Notes: a model not told the origin generated them from the letters alone. A DNA stretch of 64,000 nt from CAMEON01 sp964463245 (GCA_964463245.1 CAYXBU010000002.1:7753-71752); one strand, 5' to 3'. Shown: positions 16,928 to 26,257, counted from the first letter of the stretch. A program made the numbers and translations.

Positions 16928-17467
16928 ATGAAAATGAGATATGTAAAACTGCTCTGCCTGACCTTCTGCCTCTGCATGGTATTCTGTGGTGTCCTTGCGG
17001 GATGCTCCGAGGAGGCGTATACCAACGCACTGACCTCGACCGAGGTCAGCAGTCAGCTGCTGGCGGCACTGCCGGATGGCGGCAAGAGCTTTTTGCGTAT
17101 GGAGTCAGATTATATATCGGAGTCCCGTTTCGGAGAGCGGTATGAGGAGCTGCTGACCCGTTGCTATACCTCCTCGGTCATTCTGACGGCATTGGATGTC
17201 AGTGCCTCGGCGGATCAGATCGGCATCTTCCATGCCAACAACGAGGCGGATGCGAAGATCGTGCTGGAGATCATTGAGGAATATGTCGAGACCGAGACCC
17301 GTAAGCTGCGGGATGCGTACGAGATGTACGCCAAGGGCGAGGTGGTCAAGCTGGATAATGCCCAGATCAAGGTCTGCGGCACCTATATCCTCTACACCTT
17401 CCTCTCCAAGGAAGACACCGAGACGGTTCAGAATGCCTTTGAGGAGGCACTTCGTATCCCAAGTTGA
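16928..17467 (+). CDS. DUF4358-type lipoprotein
   Basis: The 179-residue protein has a lipoprotein signal peptide (KLLCLTFCLCMVFCGVLAGC) with lipobox LAGC, Cys about 26. The mature part matches the DUF4358 pattern: a helical N-terminal stretch (EVSSQLLAAL), a central beta region (SSVILTALDVSASADQIGIF) with a helix rich in Asp/Glu, and a final KVCGTYILYTFL strand. Function unknown. Two starts are possible: ATG 16910 overlapping the SGNH stop (ATGA), or ATG 16928 with an AAAGGGA site eight bases upstream; the latter is chosen as it leaves the signal peptide intact. A strong terminator follows. Confidence 0.78.
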   Translation: MKMRYVKLLCLTFCLCMVFCGVLAGCSEEAYTNALTSTEVSSQLLAALPDGGKSFLRMESDYISESRFGERYEELLTRCYTSSVILTALDVSASADQIGIFHANNEADAKIVLEIIEEYVETETRKLRDAYEMYAKGEVVKLDNAQIKVCGTYILYTFLSKEDTETVQNAFEEALRIPS

Positions 17468-17485
17468 GCATGATCCGCATATCAA

Positions 17486-17532
17486 ACAGATGGCGGCGGC
17501 TCCTCCCGCAAGGGGAGGAGCCGCCGCTCTGT
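17486..17532 (+). terminator. Strong intrinsic terminator, possibly bidirectional
   Basis: A 15-bp GC-rich stem (17493-17507 with 17513-17527) with a 5-base loop is extended by ACAGA/TCTGT outside. The plus-strand tail GTGTTGGTTGTT and the minus-strand tail are both moderately U-rich, so it may serve the convergent genes on both sides. Confidence 0.85.
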
Positions 17533-17579
17533 GTTGGTTGTTATGACTGGGTCAGAGGGGCTTTCACATAATATTCCGC

Positions 17580-19760
17580 TCAGACCGTGACCACTACGCG
17601 GAGCAGGATGTGCAAATTGAACTGCTCTCTCTCATCGCCGATGGTCTTGCCGTACTTGACTAGATCGACCTGCACATAGTATACGCCCGTGTCGTATACC
17701 CCTATGCCGTCAAGGAGTTCTCCTTCCTCGCTCAAGAGCCGATAGCGACCCCTGCGCTCAAACCCGGAATCCTCCGCCATGTGAAAGACCATGTCGGGCA
17801 GGTAGCCGGTCTCCATTCCGACTCCCGTCCGCGACAGGATCAGGGTCGGGATGACATCCAGCTCGGACAGCTGGATGAGGGGATCAATGGGATCTGCGGA
17901 GCAGAGATTGCCGTCCTTGTCAAATTGTGCAGAGGCACCGTAGCATTTGGCGGTCGCGATGCAACGCCCGTCCGGCAGCTCCCACCAGAATGCGGTATCG
18001 CCCAGCTCATCGACACCGGATACCGAGGTGTCGGTATAGGTCGTACTTATGTCCCCGCCGACCGTCAGCTCGCCGAGCTTGATGCCGCTGCCGCCGTAGC
18101 CATCTGCCCAGATGCCGTACACCCCGTCCGGCAGGGTATCCGGCAGGAGAACGACCCAGCTGAAGCTGTTGCCGTTCCGTACAACGCGGTGTTCTTCCAC
18201 GGTCGGGATCAACACATTGCATTTGTAGTCCCGCTCGCTCTCGGTATGGATCAGCCGGATCGAGGGGGCAAGTTGGTCGGTGTACACAGCCGTTGCGGCT
18301 CCGTCCCAGATACCCTTGACGGTCAGCGAGGTCTCACTTCCCGACGGTACGGAAATGATCTCGCCGTCGGTCAGGCCATACCGCATACTCCCGTTGCTCT
18401 GCCATACGACAAGGTGGGTCAGGGCACCGTATTCGATCTCGGTACGGCTCCCGTCGTCCGCGGCGGTCGCGTGGGTGATGGATACCTCCAATACATATTT
18501 TTCGAGACCGGGATCAAGGTCGCCGATAAATTCCGCCAGCATCATTTGGAAGTTGCGCTCATTGTCGGAAGAGAGCAGGACATTGTCGCCTGACTGATCG
18601 TACAGGAGATACCGCAGGGTGCATTCATCCTCCTTGAGGTCGATCGGCAGATTGAATGTCATGTGGATCAAGTCATCAGCCGTACCATGCAGGACGGCGG
18701 CATTCTCCATCTCCATGAATTGGGAGATCGGAGCCATGGATTCGGTCACGACCATATCGCCGTCTGCCGGGGTGTAGGCGATCTGCCCTTCGATCAGGGA
18801 CGTGACCAGAGCACGCTTATCCGGCAGCTCCCACCAGCCGTTCTGCCGGGCGGAGCTTGTCAGCAACTCGACCAAGAGGGACGTATCCGCCGGAACCTGA
18901 TCGGACGGCACAGGCGGCTCGACCTCGTCCGGGGTGGTCTCGACCGGCTGTTCGGCCGAGGGATTCCCGACCACCAGCCGAACGGCGGCCAGCTGCTCCC
19001 AATGCTCGGTCCTACCGTCACGGGTGTCGCCGAACATTGTAAAGGAGAAGAGCAGGTAGTAAACACCCTCATTCAGGATACGCTCTGAGCCATCGACCCA
19101 CTCTGTCCAGCGGGGACCGTCGAAGTCACCTTTCCATGCCATGGCAAGCTCGCCGTTTTCCTGTCGGTGGTACAGCTCGGCTCTTCCGACGGTATATTCG
19201 GCTTCATACAGGGTCAAGCGCAGGTCGTCGCCGACCGCCATGCGCAGTGTGGGGGATGCTTTCATAAAAGCTTCCGTGTCTATTTCGACATTCGCGCCTG
19301 TCCACTCACCATTCTCATCCATCCAGTCCCCGGCCGGCAAGGACAAGTGCGGCACAACAGCGAGATCCCCCAGCCGCAGGTAAGGCACATCCCGAGGGAT
19401 GGTCTCGATCGGAACTGCATCATCGGCGATCCCCGGCTCGGTCATAAGGTCGCTCTCGTTTTCGGTCGATGCCCCGTCGGGCCTCCGGTCCGCCGTCTCT
19501 TCGGGGATCACCCCATTTACCACGCCGCTCGTATCGACCGGCGGTGTACCCTGTGAGCGGTTCCACGGTGTCAGGAGCAGGACGGTCATCGTGCCCAGTG
19601 CCACCAACACCGACACGGCGGCGGCGATGGCTCCGTTGTGCGCGGCGATCCAGCTCCGCTTCGGACTGCCTCCTCCGGTCTGCCGACTCCGACTCTCGGC
19701 GGATTCCAGCATATCGTCGGGCAGGTCGTTCATGGCCTCAAACAGGTCTGTGTTTTTCAT
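17580..19760 (-). CDS. Membrane-anchored anti-sigma-like protein with three repeated extracellular modules
   Basis: The 726-residue protein has a short cytoplasmic N terminus (1-42, LFEAMNDLPDDMLE), one membrane helix (about 43-63) and a large outside part. This layout and a four-base overlap with the upstream sigma factor gene suggest an anti-sigma regulator with a sensory domain. The outside part contains three related segments ending at about 264, 453 and 726: GVYYLLFSFTMFGDTRDGR, KYVLEVSITHATAADDGSR and GVYYVQVDLVKYGKTIGDE, each followed by strands ending in VRLVV, HLVV or LRVVV. WWELPD occurs twice (309 and 592). No catalytic motif is seen. The ligand is unknown; the module could bind carbohydrate or sense envelope stress. 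Confidence 0.75.
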   Translation of the reverse strand: MKNTDLFEAMNDLPDDMLESAESRSRQTGGGSPKRSWIAAHNGAIAAAVSVLVALGTMTVLLLTPWNRSQGTPPVDTSGVVNGVIPEETADRRPDGASTENESDLMTEPGIADDAVPIETIPRDVPYLRLGDLAVVPHLSLPAGDWMDENGEWTGANVEIDTEAFMKASPTLRMAVGDDLRLTLYEAEYTVGRAELYHRQENGELAMAWKGDFDGPRWTEWVDGSERILNEGVYYLLFSFTMFGDTRDGRTEHWEQLAAVRLVVGNPSAEQPVETTPDEVEPPVPSDQVPADTSLLVELLTSSARQNGWWELPDKRALVTSLIEGQIAYTPADGDMVVTESMAPISQFMEMENAAVLHGTADDLIHMTFNLPIDLKEDECTLRYLLYDQSGDNVLLSSDNERNFQMMLAEFIGDLDPGLEKYVLEVSITHATAADDGSRTEIEYGALTHLVVWQSNGSMRYGLTDGEIISVPSGSETSLTVKGIWDGAATAVYTDQLAPSIRLIHTESERDYKCNVLIPTVEEHRVVRNGNSFSWVVLLPDTLPDGVYGIWADGYGGSGIKLGELTVGGDISTTYTDTSVSGVDELGDTAFWWELPDGRCIATAKCYGASAQFDKDGNLCSADPIDPLIQLSELDVIPTLILSRTGVGMETGYLPDMVFHMAEDSGFERRGRYRLLSEEGELLDGIGVYDTGVYYVQVDLVKYGKTIGDEREQFNLHILLRVVVTV

Positions 19761-20296
19761 ACGGTGTAGCCCTCCTTCTGTAGGTATTCCTTGAGTTTTT
19801 CCCGCGTACGCATCAGGCGCAGGTTGACGGCGTTTCGGGTCAGACCTTGGTCGCTTGCCAGCCGCTCGGGGGTGTAGGCGTACCAGTACCGCCCGACGAA
19901 CAGGTCGCGCTCCAATGGCTCCAGCCCCCGCAGAAAGGCGACCAGCGTGTCCTTGAGACCGCTTGTGACCTCCTCGGCGGGGCAGACCTCGTCCAGCTCG
20001 GTCAGGATGCATTCCAACTCGCGGTTGCGCTTGAGGCGGTGCAGGTGGCGGTAGCGGTCGATACACAGACAGCGACACAGCCGCCCTAAGTAGCCCTTGA
20101 GTGAGGTGGGGCGTTGGGGCGGGATGGTCTGCCAAGCGCGGAGCCATGTGTCGTTGACGCATTCCTCGGCATCCTCGCGGGAGGAGAGGATGCTGTTTGC
20201 AATGCCGGAACAGTAGGAGCCGTACTTGCGCTGGCTCTCGGCGAGCGCATTCTCGTCCCGTGCAAGGTAGCCCTGCACGATATCGTAGTCTTCCAT
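19757..20296 (-). CDS. RNA polymerase sigma-70 family factor (ECF-like)
   Basis: The 179-residue protein has region 2 (about 1-85; EDAEECVNDTWLRAWQTIPP with the core-binding and -10 recognition parts) and region 4 (about 110-178; GLEPLERDLFVGRYWY then a helix-turn-helix RLASDQGLTRNAVNLRLMRT). Regions 1 and 3 are absent, as in extracytoplasmic-function sigma factors. The stop overlaps the start of the membrane partner by four bases, the usual sigma/anti-sigma coupling. It has its own promoter at 20379-20407 with an 80-base leader. The -10 recognised by this factor cannot be predicted from the window. Confidence 0.9.
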   Translation of the reverse strand: MEDYDIVQGYLARDENALAESQRKYGSYCSGIANSILSSREDAEECVNDTWLRAWQTIPPQRPTSLKGYLGRLCRCLCIDRYRHLHRLKRNRELECILTELDEVCPAEEVTSGLKDTLVAFLRGLEPLERDLFVGRYWYAYTPERLASDQGLTRNAVNLRLMRTREKLKEYLQKEGYTV

Positions 20297-20378
20297 GTCA
20301 GAACCTCCGTCTTCATCACATTCGACTCTTCACTCAGCATACCGACAGACAGGTGGGTAGAATTTCATGGTTTTCTCC

Positions 20379-20407
20379 AGTATATCACTTTTTTTTTGAT
20401 TTGTCAA
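20379..20407 (-). promoter_or_regulatory. Predicted promoter of the sigma/anti-sigma pair
   Basis: Minus strand: -35 TTGACA (20402-20407), 17-base spacer that is almost all A, -10 TATACT (20379-20384). It is a housekeeping-type promoter, so autoregulation by the ECF factor is not evident. Confidence 0.75.
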
Positions 20408-20458
20408 ACGGGAGGGAGATGTAAAAAACGCATTTGCGGCAAAAATGCAAATTCCCTA

Positions 20459-20487
20459 TTGAAAAAAGCAGGGAAGTATGGTACAAT
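20459..20487 (+). promoter_or_regulatory. Predicted promoter of the ABC exporter operon
   Basis: -35 TTGAAA (20459-20464), 17-base spacer, -10 TACAAT (20482-20487). A leader of about 85 bases precedes the GTG start at 20579. It is divergent from the sigma factor promoter. Confidence 0.75.
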
Positions 20488-20578
20488 AGTTAAAATGTTG
20501 CCGCGCGGCCTCCCGCCGCTTTGCCAAAAGGGGAACGGCAGAGCCCTTCGCCGCGCCTCCCCGTGAAAGGAGTCATCT

Positions 20579-22378
20579 GTGTTATTCGGAAAGTACATCA
20601 ACCGATACTATATTCGGTATCTTCCCATGCTGTTGGGCGGTCTGGCCGCTCTTCTCTTGGTGGACGTGATGCAGCTGCGGGTGCCCGAGCTGTACCGCAT
20701 GGTCATCAACGGCATGAACGGCATCCCGTTTGAGGAGAACGGACAGGTCATCCCATTCGATCTGGATTTCCTGCTGGATCGCATCTGCCTGCCCATGGTC
20801 ACGGTCATTCTGTGCATGGTCGCGGGGCGGTTCCTCTGGCGTATCTGCTTCTTCGGCGCGGGCATCCGCATGGAGTGCGCCCTGCGGGAGCGGATGTTCG
20901 ATCGGGCAAAGGATCTGTCCCAGCCCTTCTACCAGACCCACAAGGTCGGCGACCTCATGGCTCTCTTTACCAACGATCTGGAGACCGTGCAGGATTGCTT
21001 CGGCTCCGGCATCCTCATGATGGCGGATGCCCTGATGCTGGGGGTCATGGCACTCTTCAAGATGCTCCGCATGACCTGGCAGTTGACCCTCTTCTGCCTC
21101 ATCCCCATGTCGCTCCTGCTGGTGATCTCGGCCATCGTCGGGCATTACCAGGAGAAACGCTGGGATGCACGGCAGGAGGCCTTCTCCGCCATGTCGGACT
21201 TTGCTCAGGAGACCTTCTCGGGTATCGCCGTGGTCAAGGCCTTTGTCAAGGAGACGGTGGAGCTGTTGCGCTTCCGCTCCCTGAATCGGGACAATGAGAA
21301 TACCAATGTTGCCTTTGTCAAGCTGTCCACCATCCTGCGGATCGTGGTCACGCTGTTCACCGAGTCGGTGGTCTGTGTCATACTGGGCTATGGCGGGTAT
21401 CTGGTGCACGATGGCAGTCTCAACGCGGGTCAGCTGATCGAGTTCATCGGCTACTTTACCTCCATTATTTGGCCGATCATGGCTATCTCGGAGCTGATCG
21501 AGATGCGCTCCCGCGGCAAGGCCTCCCTCAAGCGGATCGGACAGTTTCTGGATGCTGTCCCCGATGTGGTGGATGCCCCCGATGTGGTCGAGCCTGCCCC
21601 CGTTCGCGGTGACATCGAGCTGCGGGGGCTGACCTTCCGTTACCCCGACGGGGAGTACGATGTGCTCCGGGATGTGTCCTTCAGCATCAAGGCGGGGGAG
21701 AATGTCGGCATCGTGGGTAAGACCGGGGCGGGAAAGACCACCATCGTGGATCTGCTCCTGCGTACCTATAATGTCCCCGACGGGACGGTGTTCATCGACG
21801 GACAGGATGTCAACCGCATCCCCATCCGCACGGTGCGCAAGTACGCTTCCTACGTCCCGCAGGATAACTTCTTGTTCTCCGAGAGCATCCTGTCCAATAT
21901 CGCCTTTGCCAGCGACAGCGAGGAGCCTGCCTTAGTCGAGGAGGCCGCCCGCCTCTCGGACGTGCATGACAATATCGCCGCCTTCCCCGAGGGATATGAG
22001 ACCGTGCTGGGCGAGCGCGGCGTGACGGTATCGGGCGGTCAGAAGCAACGTATCTCCATCGCGCGGGCACTCATGAAGGACTCCCCCATCCTGATCCTGG
22101 ATGATGCCGTCTCGGCGGTGGATGTGCGAACCGAGAAGGTCATCTTGGAGAACCTTCGCCGCACACGGGCGGGGAAGACCACCATATTCATCGCCCACCG
22201 TATATCCACCATCGAGAATCTGGATAAGATCATCGTCATCGAGGACGGCCGCGTGCTGGCGGTCGGAGATCATGCCACCCTTTGTAAGACCTGCCCCGCG
22301 TACCGCACCATGGTGGAGCTGCAACGCCTGAATCGGCAGGGCGCAGGGGACGAGCAAGCCGCGCGAGAGGAGGATTGA
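20579..22378 (+). CDS. ABC exporter subunit 1 (fused permease and ATPase)
   Basis: The 599-residue half-transporter has six membrane helices in the first 320 residues and an ATPase domain from about 340: Walker A GKTGAGKTT (about 379-387), Q-loop SYVPQDNFLFS, signature VSGGQKQR (about 483), Walker B ILILDDAVSAVD with Asp in place of the usual catalytic Glu, and H-loop IAHRIST. The missing Glu marks a degenerate nucleotide site, as in heterodimeric exporters such as BmrC/TM287. GTG start is supported by AAGGAG six bases upstream. The partner subunit starts five bases after its stop. Substrate unknown; drug, lipid or peptide are all possible. Confidence 0.9.
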   Translation: MLFGKYINRYYIRYLPMLLGGLAALLLVDVMQLRVPELYRMVINGMNGIPFEENGQVIPFDLDFLLDRICLPMVTVILCMVAGRFLWRICFFGAGIRMECALRERMFDRAKDLSQPFYQTHKVGDLMALFTNDLETVQDCFGSGILMMADALMLGVMALFKMLRMTWQLTLFCLIPMSLLLVISAIVGHYQEKRWDARQEAFSAMSDFAQETFSGIAVVKAFVKETVELLRFRSLNRDNENTNVAFVKLSTILRIVVTLFTESVVCVILGYGGYLVHDGSLNAGQLIEFIGYFTSIIWPIMAISELIEMRSRGKASLKRIGQFLDAVPDVVDAPDVVEPAPVRGDIELRGLTFRYPDGEYDVLRDVSFSIKAGENVGIVGKTGAGKTTIVDLLLRTYNVPDGTVFIDGQDVNRIPIRTVRKYASYVPQDNFLFSESILSNIAFASDSEEPALVEEAARLSDVHDNIAAFPEGYETVLGERGVTVSGGQKQRISIARALMKDSPILILDDAVSAVDVRTEKVILENLRRTRAGKTTIFIAHRISTIENLDKIIVIEDGRVLAVGDHATLCKTCPAYRTMVELQRLNRQGAGDEQAAREED

Positions 22379-22383
22379 ACCGT

Positions 22384-24443
22384 ATGTATGAATATTTTCC
22401 TCTGCTCTTAGTCGGCGGGATCGTCGGCGCACTGTCGGCTGTCTTTCTGGTCGCCTTCTTCTTGGTCAAGGACAAGAAGGAGTCCATGGGCTTTGACCGC
22501 AACATGAAGGACGGGGTCATCCTGCGCCGCCTCCTGCGGTATGCAAGACCCTACTGGAAGCAGTTCCTGCTGATCTTTGCCGTCATGGCGGTCTCGGTCG
22601 CCTATGACATCATCGCACCGCTCCTGGTGGGAGACATCCAGGATCTGATCCGCGAGGAGGGCTTCGACCTTGTTCGCCTGCGGAATATGGTGCTGATCTA
22701 CGCGAGCATCCTGGTGGTCTCCATGGTCTGCACCTATATCCAGTCTGTCCTGCTCCAGCGGACGGGGCAGAAGATCATCTCTGCCATCCGCGAGGATCTG
22801 TTTATCCACATTGAGAGCCTGTCCCATGATCAGCTCAACCATATCCCCGTGGGCAAGCTGGTCACCCGCGTCACCAACGACACGGGAGCCATCTCCATGA
22901 TGTTCACCAATATTCTGGTCAACCTTGCCAAGAATATCTGCATCATCATCGGCGTGCTGGTCGCCATGCTCTGCCTTAACTACCTCTTGACCCTGATGGT
23001 GCTGTGCTTCGTGCCCTTCATCGTCCTCTTTACCGTTATCTTCCGCAAGTTTTCCCGCCGTGCCTACCGTCAGGTCAAGAACTGCACCACCGACATCAAC
23101 ACCTTCCTGTCCGAGAATCTCTCGGGTATCAAGGTCATTCAGATATTCAACCGCGAGGCGCGCAAGAAGGAGGAGTTCGACCGCAAGAACCAGGCTCTGA
23201 GACAGGCGCGACAGGCCGAGATATTGGTATTCGGTATCTTCCGCCCCTTGGTGTATATGCTGTATATCGCGTCGGTCATGTGCTTGTTCTACCTCGGCGC
23301 GAGGGGGTATATCAAGGAATCCGAGGTCTTCGGACAGGCCATGACCTCCGGCATCGTGGTCACCTTTTATATGTATATCAGCAAGTTTTTCAACCCTATC
23401 CAGTCGCTGGCGGAGCAGTTCAACTGGCTCCAGTCGGCTATGGCCTCAGCCGAGAAGGTCTTCACGGTCATGGACATGGAGCCGGAGGTGGTGGATGCCC
23501 CCGACGCGGAGGACGTGGAGCACATCCGCGGGGAGATCGAGTTCCGCGACGTGTGGTTTGCCTATGTGCCGGATGAGTGGGTGCTGAGAGGCGTGTCCTT
23601 CAAGGTGGAGGCGGGACAGACCGTGGCCTTCGTCGGCTCCACCGGTTCGGGAAAGACCACCATCCTGTCCCTGATCTGCCGCAATTACGACATCCAGAAG
23701 GGTCAGATCCTCATTGACGGGCGGGACATCCGTAGCTACCGTATTGCCTCCCTGCGCCGCCACTTCGGGCAGATGCTGCAGGACGTGTTCCTGTTCTCGG
23801 GCACCATCCGCTCCAATATCCTGTTGGGGTTGGAGGGGGTCACGGATGACGAGATCCAACAGGCCTGCCGCTATGTCAACGCCGATCACTTCATCAATAA
23901 GCTGTCGGCGGGGCTGGACGAGCCGGTGCGGGATCGCGGCAACAACTTCTCGGCGGGACAGCGACAGCTCCTGTCCTTTGCGCGGGTCATCGTGCATAAG
24001 CCCGAGGTCATGATCCTGGACGAGGCTACCGCCAACATCGACACCGAGACCGAGACACTCATCCAGGATTCGCTGGAAAAGCTCATGAATATCGGCACTA
24101 TGCTGATCGTGGCGCACCGCCTCTCCACGGTGCAGAACGCCGACAACATCATCTTCCTGTCCCACGGCGAGATCATCGAGCAGGGCACCCACGCCGAGCT
24201 GCTGGAAAAGCGCGGTCGGTACTACGGTCTGTATCAGCTCCAAGCTGATAAGGCACGACTCCTGCGGGGCGAGGANNNNNNNNNNNNNNNNNNNNNNNNN
24301 NNNNNNNNNNNNNNNNNNNNNNNNNNNNNNNNNNNNNNNNNNNNNNNNNNNNNNNNNNNNNNNNNNNNNNNNNNNACTACGGTCTGTATCAGCTCCAAGC
24401 TGATAAGGCACGACTCCTGCGGGGCGAGGAGAAAAACGGCTAA
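22384..24443 (+). CDS. ABC exporter subunit 2, interrupted by assembly gap
   Basis: Partner half-transporter with an extra N-terminal helix, six core helices (about 55-345) and an ATPase domain: Walker A GSTGSGKTT (about 421), signature SAGQRQ, Walker B VMILDEATANID with the catalytic Glu, H-loop VAHRLST. With subunit 1 carrying Asp instead of Glu, this is the subunit with canonical catalytic residues. The reading is broken at 24276-24375 by 100 Ns, but the 55 bases before the gap (24221-24275) are repeated exactly after it (24376-24430). Removing one copy and the Ns restores one frame ending ...GEEKNG and TAA at 24441-24443, 634 residues in total. ATG 22384 is preferred to TTG 22375, which is too close to the AGGAGG site. 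Confidence 0.9.
24221..24430 (+). repeat. 55-base direct repeat flanking the gap (assembly artefact)
   Basis: 24221-24275 and 24376-24430 are identical over 55 bases and both encode YYGLYQLQADKARLLRGE of the exporter. A 55-base contig-end overlap equals a commonly used assembler word size, which fits a graph fork better than a biological repeat. Confidence 0.85.
24276..24375. other. Assembly gap of 100 Ns
   Basis: Exactly 100 N, the usual filler for a gap of unknown size. The identical 55-base flanks suggest that the contigs overlap and little or no real sequence is missing at this point. Confidence 0.99.
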
Positions 24444-24444
24444 T

Positions 24445-26229
24445 ACAATCCTGCTGGATCTGAACGGTCATCGCCTGGACGGCTCGCTGGTACTGCGCGC
24501 CGCCGAAGGGTACAGCATGGATGTCATCGTCGTTGGCGGATCGGTCTCGGCCGAGCTGACCTGCGAGGGAGATGTCAGACTGGATGCGGAGGTGGATGAT
24601 CGAGTTGCCGAGGTAAACGGCAGCTTCTATCCGACTCTTTCCGAGGCTCTGCGAAAGGCTCCTGACGGCGCGACCGTGACTCTGCTTCGGGATGCGACCG
24701 GGGATTCCCTGACGGTTCCCGCCGGACGGTCACTGACCTTGAACTTAGACGGGCATACCTACCGTGTCTCGGCCGATGACTGCGGTCTGACCATTCCGGC
24801 AGACAGCGGCTTGATCCTCCTGAATGGAGAAATGACCTCTGCGGATGTACAGATGCTGGTGAAGTCCACCGGGGAACTGACCTTGACCGATGTAGAGCTG
24901 TCTGGCGGGAGCACCGCCGTCCTCTCGGTATGGGGCGGTCATACCTATCTGCGCCGCGAGACCGATCTGACCGCCTCGGATGGCGCAGATGCCGTGTCAC
25001 TGCATGGAGACAAAACAGCTCTGACGGTGAAATTTGATGAGAGCTTTTCCGGTCTTGTCACCGGTGGAATTCTTGTATCTCGTGCCGCCTCTTCAACCTG
25101 CGAGATGAAGCTGAACATATACGGCAACGGGCGGTTCACGGATCAGCCGACCTACACCATTCCGTACTATCTGACACCCTGTACCATGGATCTCAGCGGT
25201 TGGCACAGCATGAATGAGTTCAGTGCTCTGACCGGACAGGCCAACAAGCTCGTCCTGTTCATTGGGGACGGCATGGGAGAGAACCACATCCGCAACACGC
25301 AGCTCTGCTATGGCGGCGGGATGTACATGGACAGCTATACCTACCGTGGCTATGTGACCACCGATTCCAGCAATTCCTACCACAGATTGCGGGATGCGAC
25401 CGACAGTGCCGCGGGAGGCAGTGCGCTGGCGACCGGCTACAAGTATATCAACGGCGAGCTTGCATGGCACAACGGCGAGAATGTCACCAGCATATGTGAG
25501 AAAGCGAAGGCGGCAGGGCTTGGGGTCGCCGTCATCACCACCGATTATCTGAGCGGAGCTACCCCTGCCGCCTTCTCCGCACACGCACATAACCGCGAGT
25601 ATACCGAGGAGATCATCGCTTCTCAGGTCGTGGGCTGTGCCGATCTCCTGATGGGCTGGAGCTCCAACGCGTATCGGAACGCACGGTCGCGGTTTGAGGC
25701 GGCCGGGTTCAGCTGGTTTACCTCCATGAGTACCTTGAACATGGATGCTCCCCGCTTGATCGCGACCTTTGATACCGTCATAGCGGAAAACGGAACCGAT
25801 ACCTGTCCCACGCTCAGTATGCTGTCCGCATTTGCCGTGGAGTACATGGAGAAGCACTTCCCGAACGGATACATCATCATGATCGAGGGGGCACACATCG
25901 ACCGATGCAGTGAGTTTGGACAGCTGGACGAGATGATGAAGTACCTGCGGGATTTCGACCTGTCCATTGAGACTGTCAGCGAGATGCTCAAGGGACAGAC
26001 GGGGGTCGCGCTGCTGATCACGGCTGACCATGAGACGGGCGGACTGAAATTGGCACAGACCCGGGATCAGCTGACCAACAGCCTGTACAGCATCACGACC
26101 CACACGCGGGCGAATGTTCCGTACTTTATCCGACTTCAGATAGAGGCAGAGGTGCCCTACGGCTTCTTCCCGCCCGTGATGGACAACACCGATATTTGCC
26201 GTCTCATGTACAGCCTTCTGGGGCTTTGA
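24445..26229 (+). CDS. Alkaline phosphatase-like protein, 5' end missing
   Basis: The frame is open from just after the exporter stop, with no start codon or signal peptide; it begins inside a repetitive beta-helix-like region (LNGHRLDGSLVL, LNLDGHTYRV). The C-terminal domain is an alkaline phosphatase: KLVLFIGDGMGENH (metal-binding Asp), TDSAAGGSALATGYK (nucleophile region with Ser), VITTDYLSGATPAAFSAH and ITADHETGG (metal-binding Asp/His). These enzymes are secreted phosphomonoesterases. Either the join at the gap lost the real 5' end or this strain has a deletion. The first in-frame ATG (24517) has only GAAGGG upstream and would give a protein without export signal. Confidence 0.75.
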   Translation, partial: TILLDLNGHRLDGSLVLRAAEGYSMDVIVVGGSVSAELTCEGDVRLDAEVDDRVAEVNGSFYPTLSEALRKAPDGATVTLLRDATGDSLTVPAGRSLTLNLDGHTYRVSADDCGLTIPADSGLILLNGEMTSADVQMLVKSTGELTLTDVELSGGSTAVLSVWGGHTYLRRETDLTASDGADAVSLHGDKTALTVKFDESFSGLVTGGILVSRAASSTCEMKLNIYGNGRFTDQPTYTIPYYLTPCTMDLSGWHSMNEFSALTGQANKLVLFIGDGMGENHIRNTQLCYGGGMYMDSYTYRGYVTTDSSNSYHRLRDATDSAAGGSALATGYKYINGELAWHNGENVTSICEKAKAAGLGVAVITTDYLSGATPAAFSAHAHNREYTEEIIASQVVGCADLLMGWSSNAYRNARSRFEAAGFSWFTSMSTLNMDAPRLIATFDTVIAENGTDTCPTLSMLSAFAVEYMEKHFPNGYIIMIEGAHIDRCSEFGQLDEMMKYLRDFDLSIETVSEMLKGQTGVALLITADHETGGLKLAQTRDQLTNSLYSITTHTRANVPYFIRLQIEAEVPYGFFPPVMDNTDICRLMYSLLGL

Positions 26230-26257
26230 GCGGCCGTCCATCCGACAAAACGAAACC

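Noticed and set aside
22375..26229. A single 1284-residue exporter-phosphatase fusion
   Set aside because: It exists only because the 100 Ns shift the frame. The exporter has its own stop at 24441-24443 once the duplicate 55 bases are collapsed.
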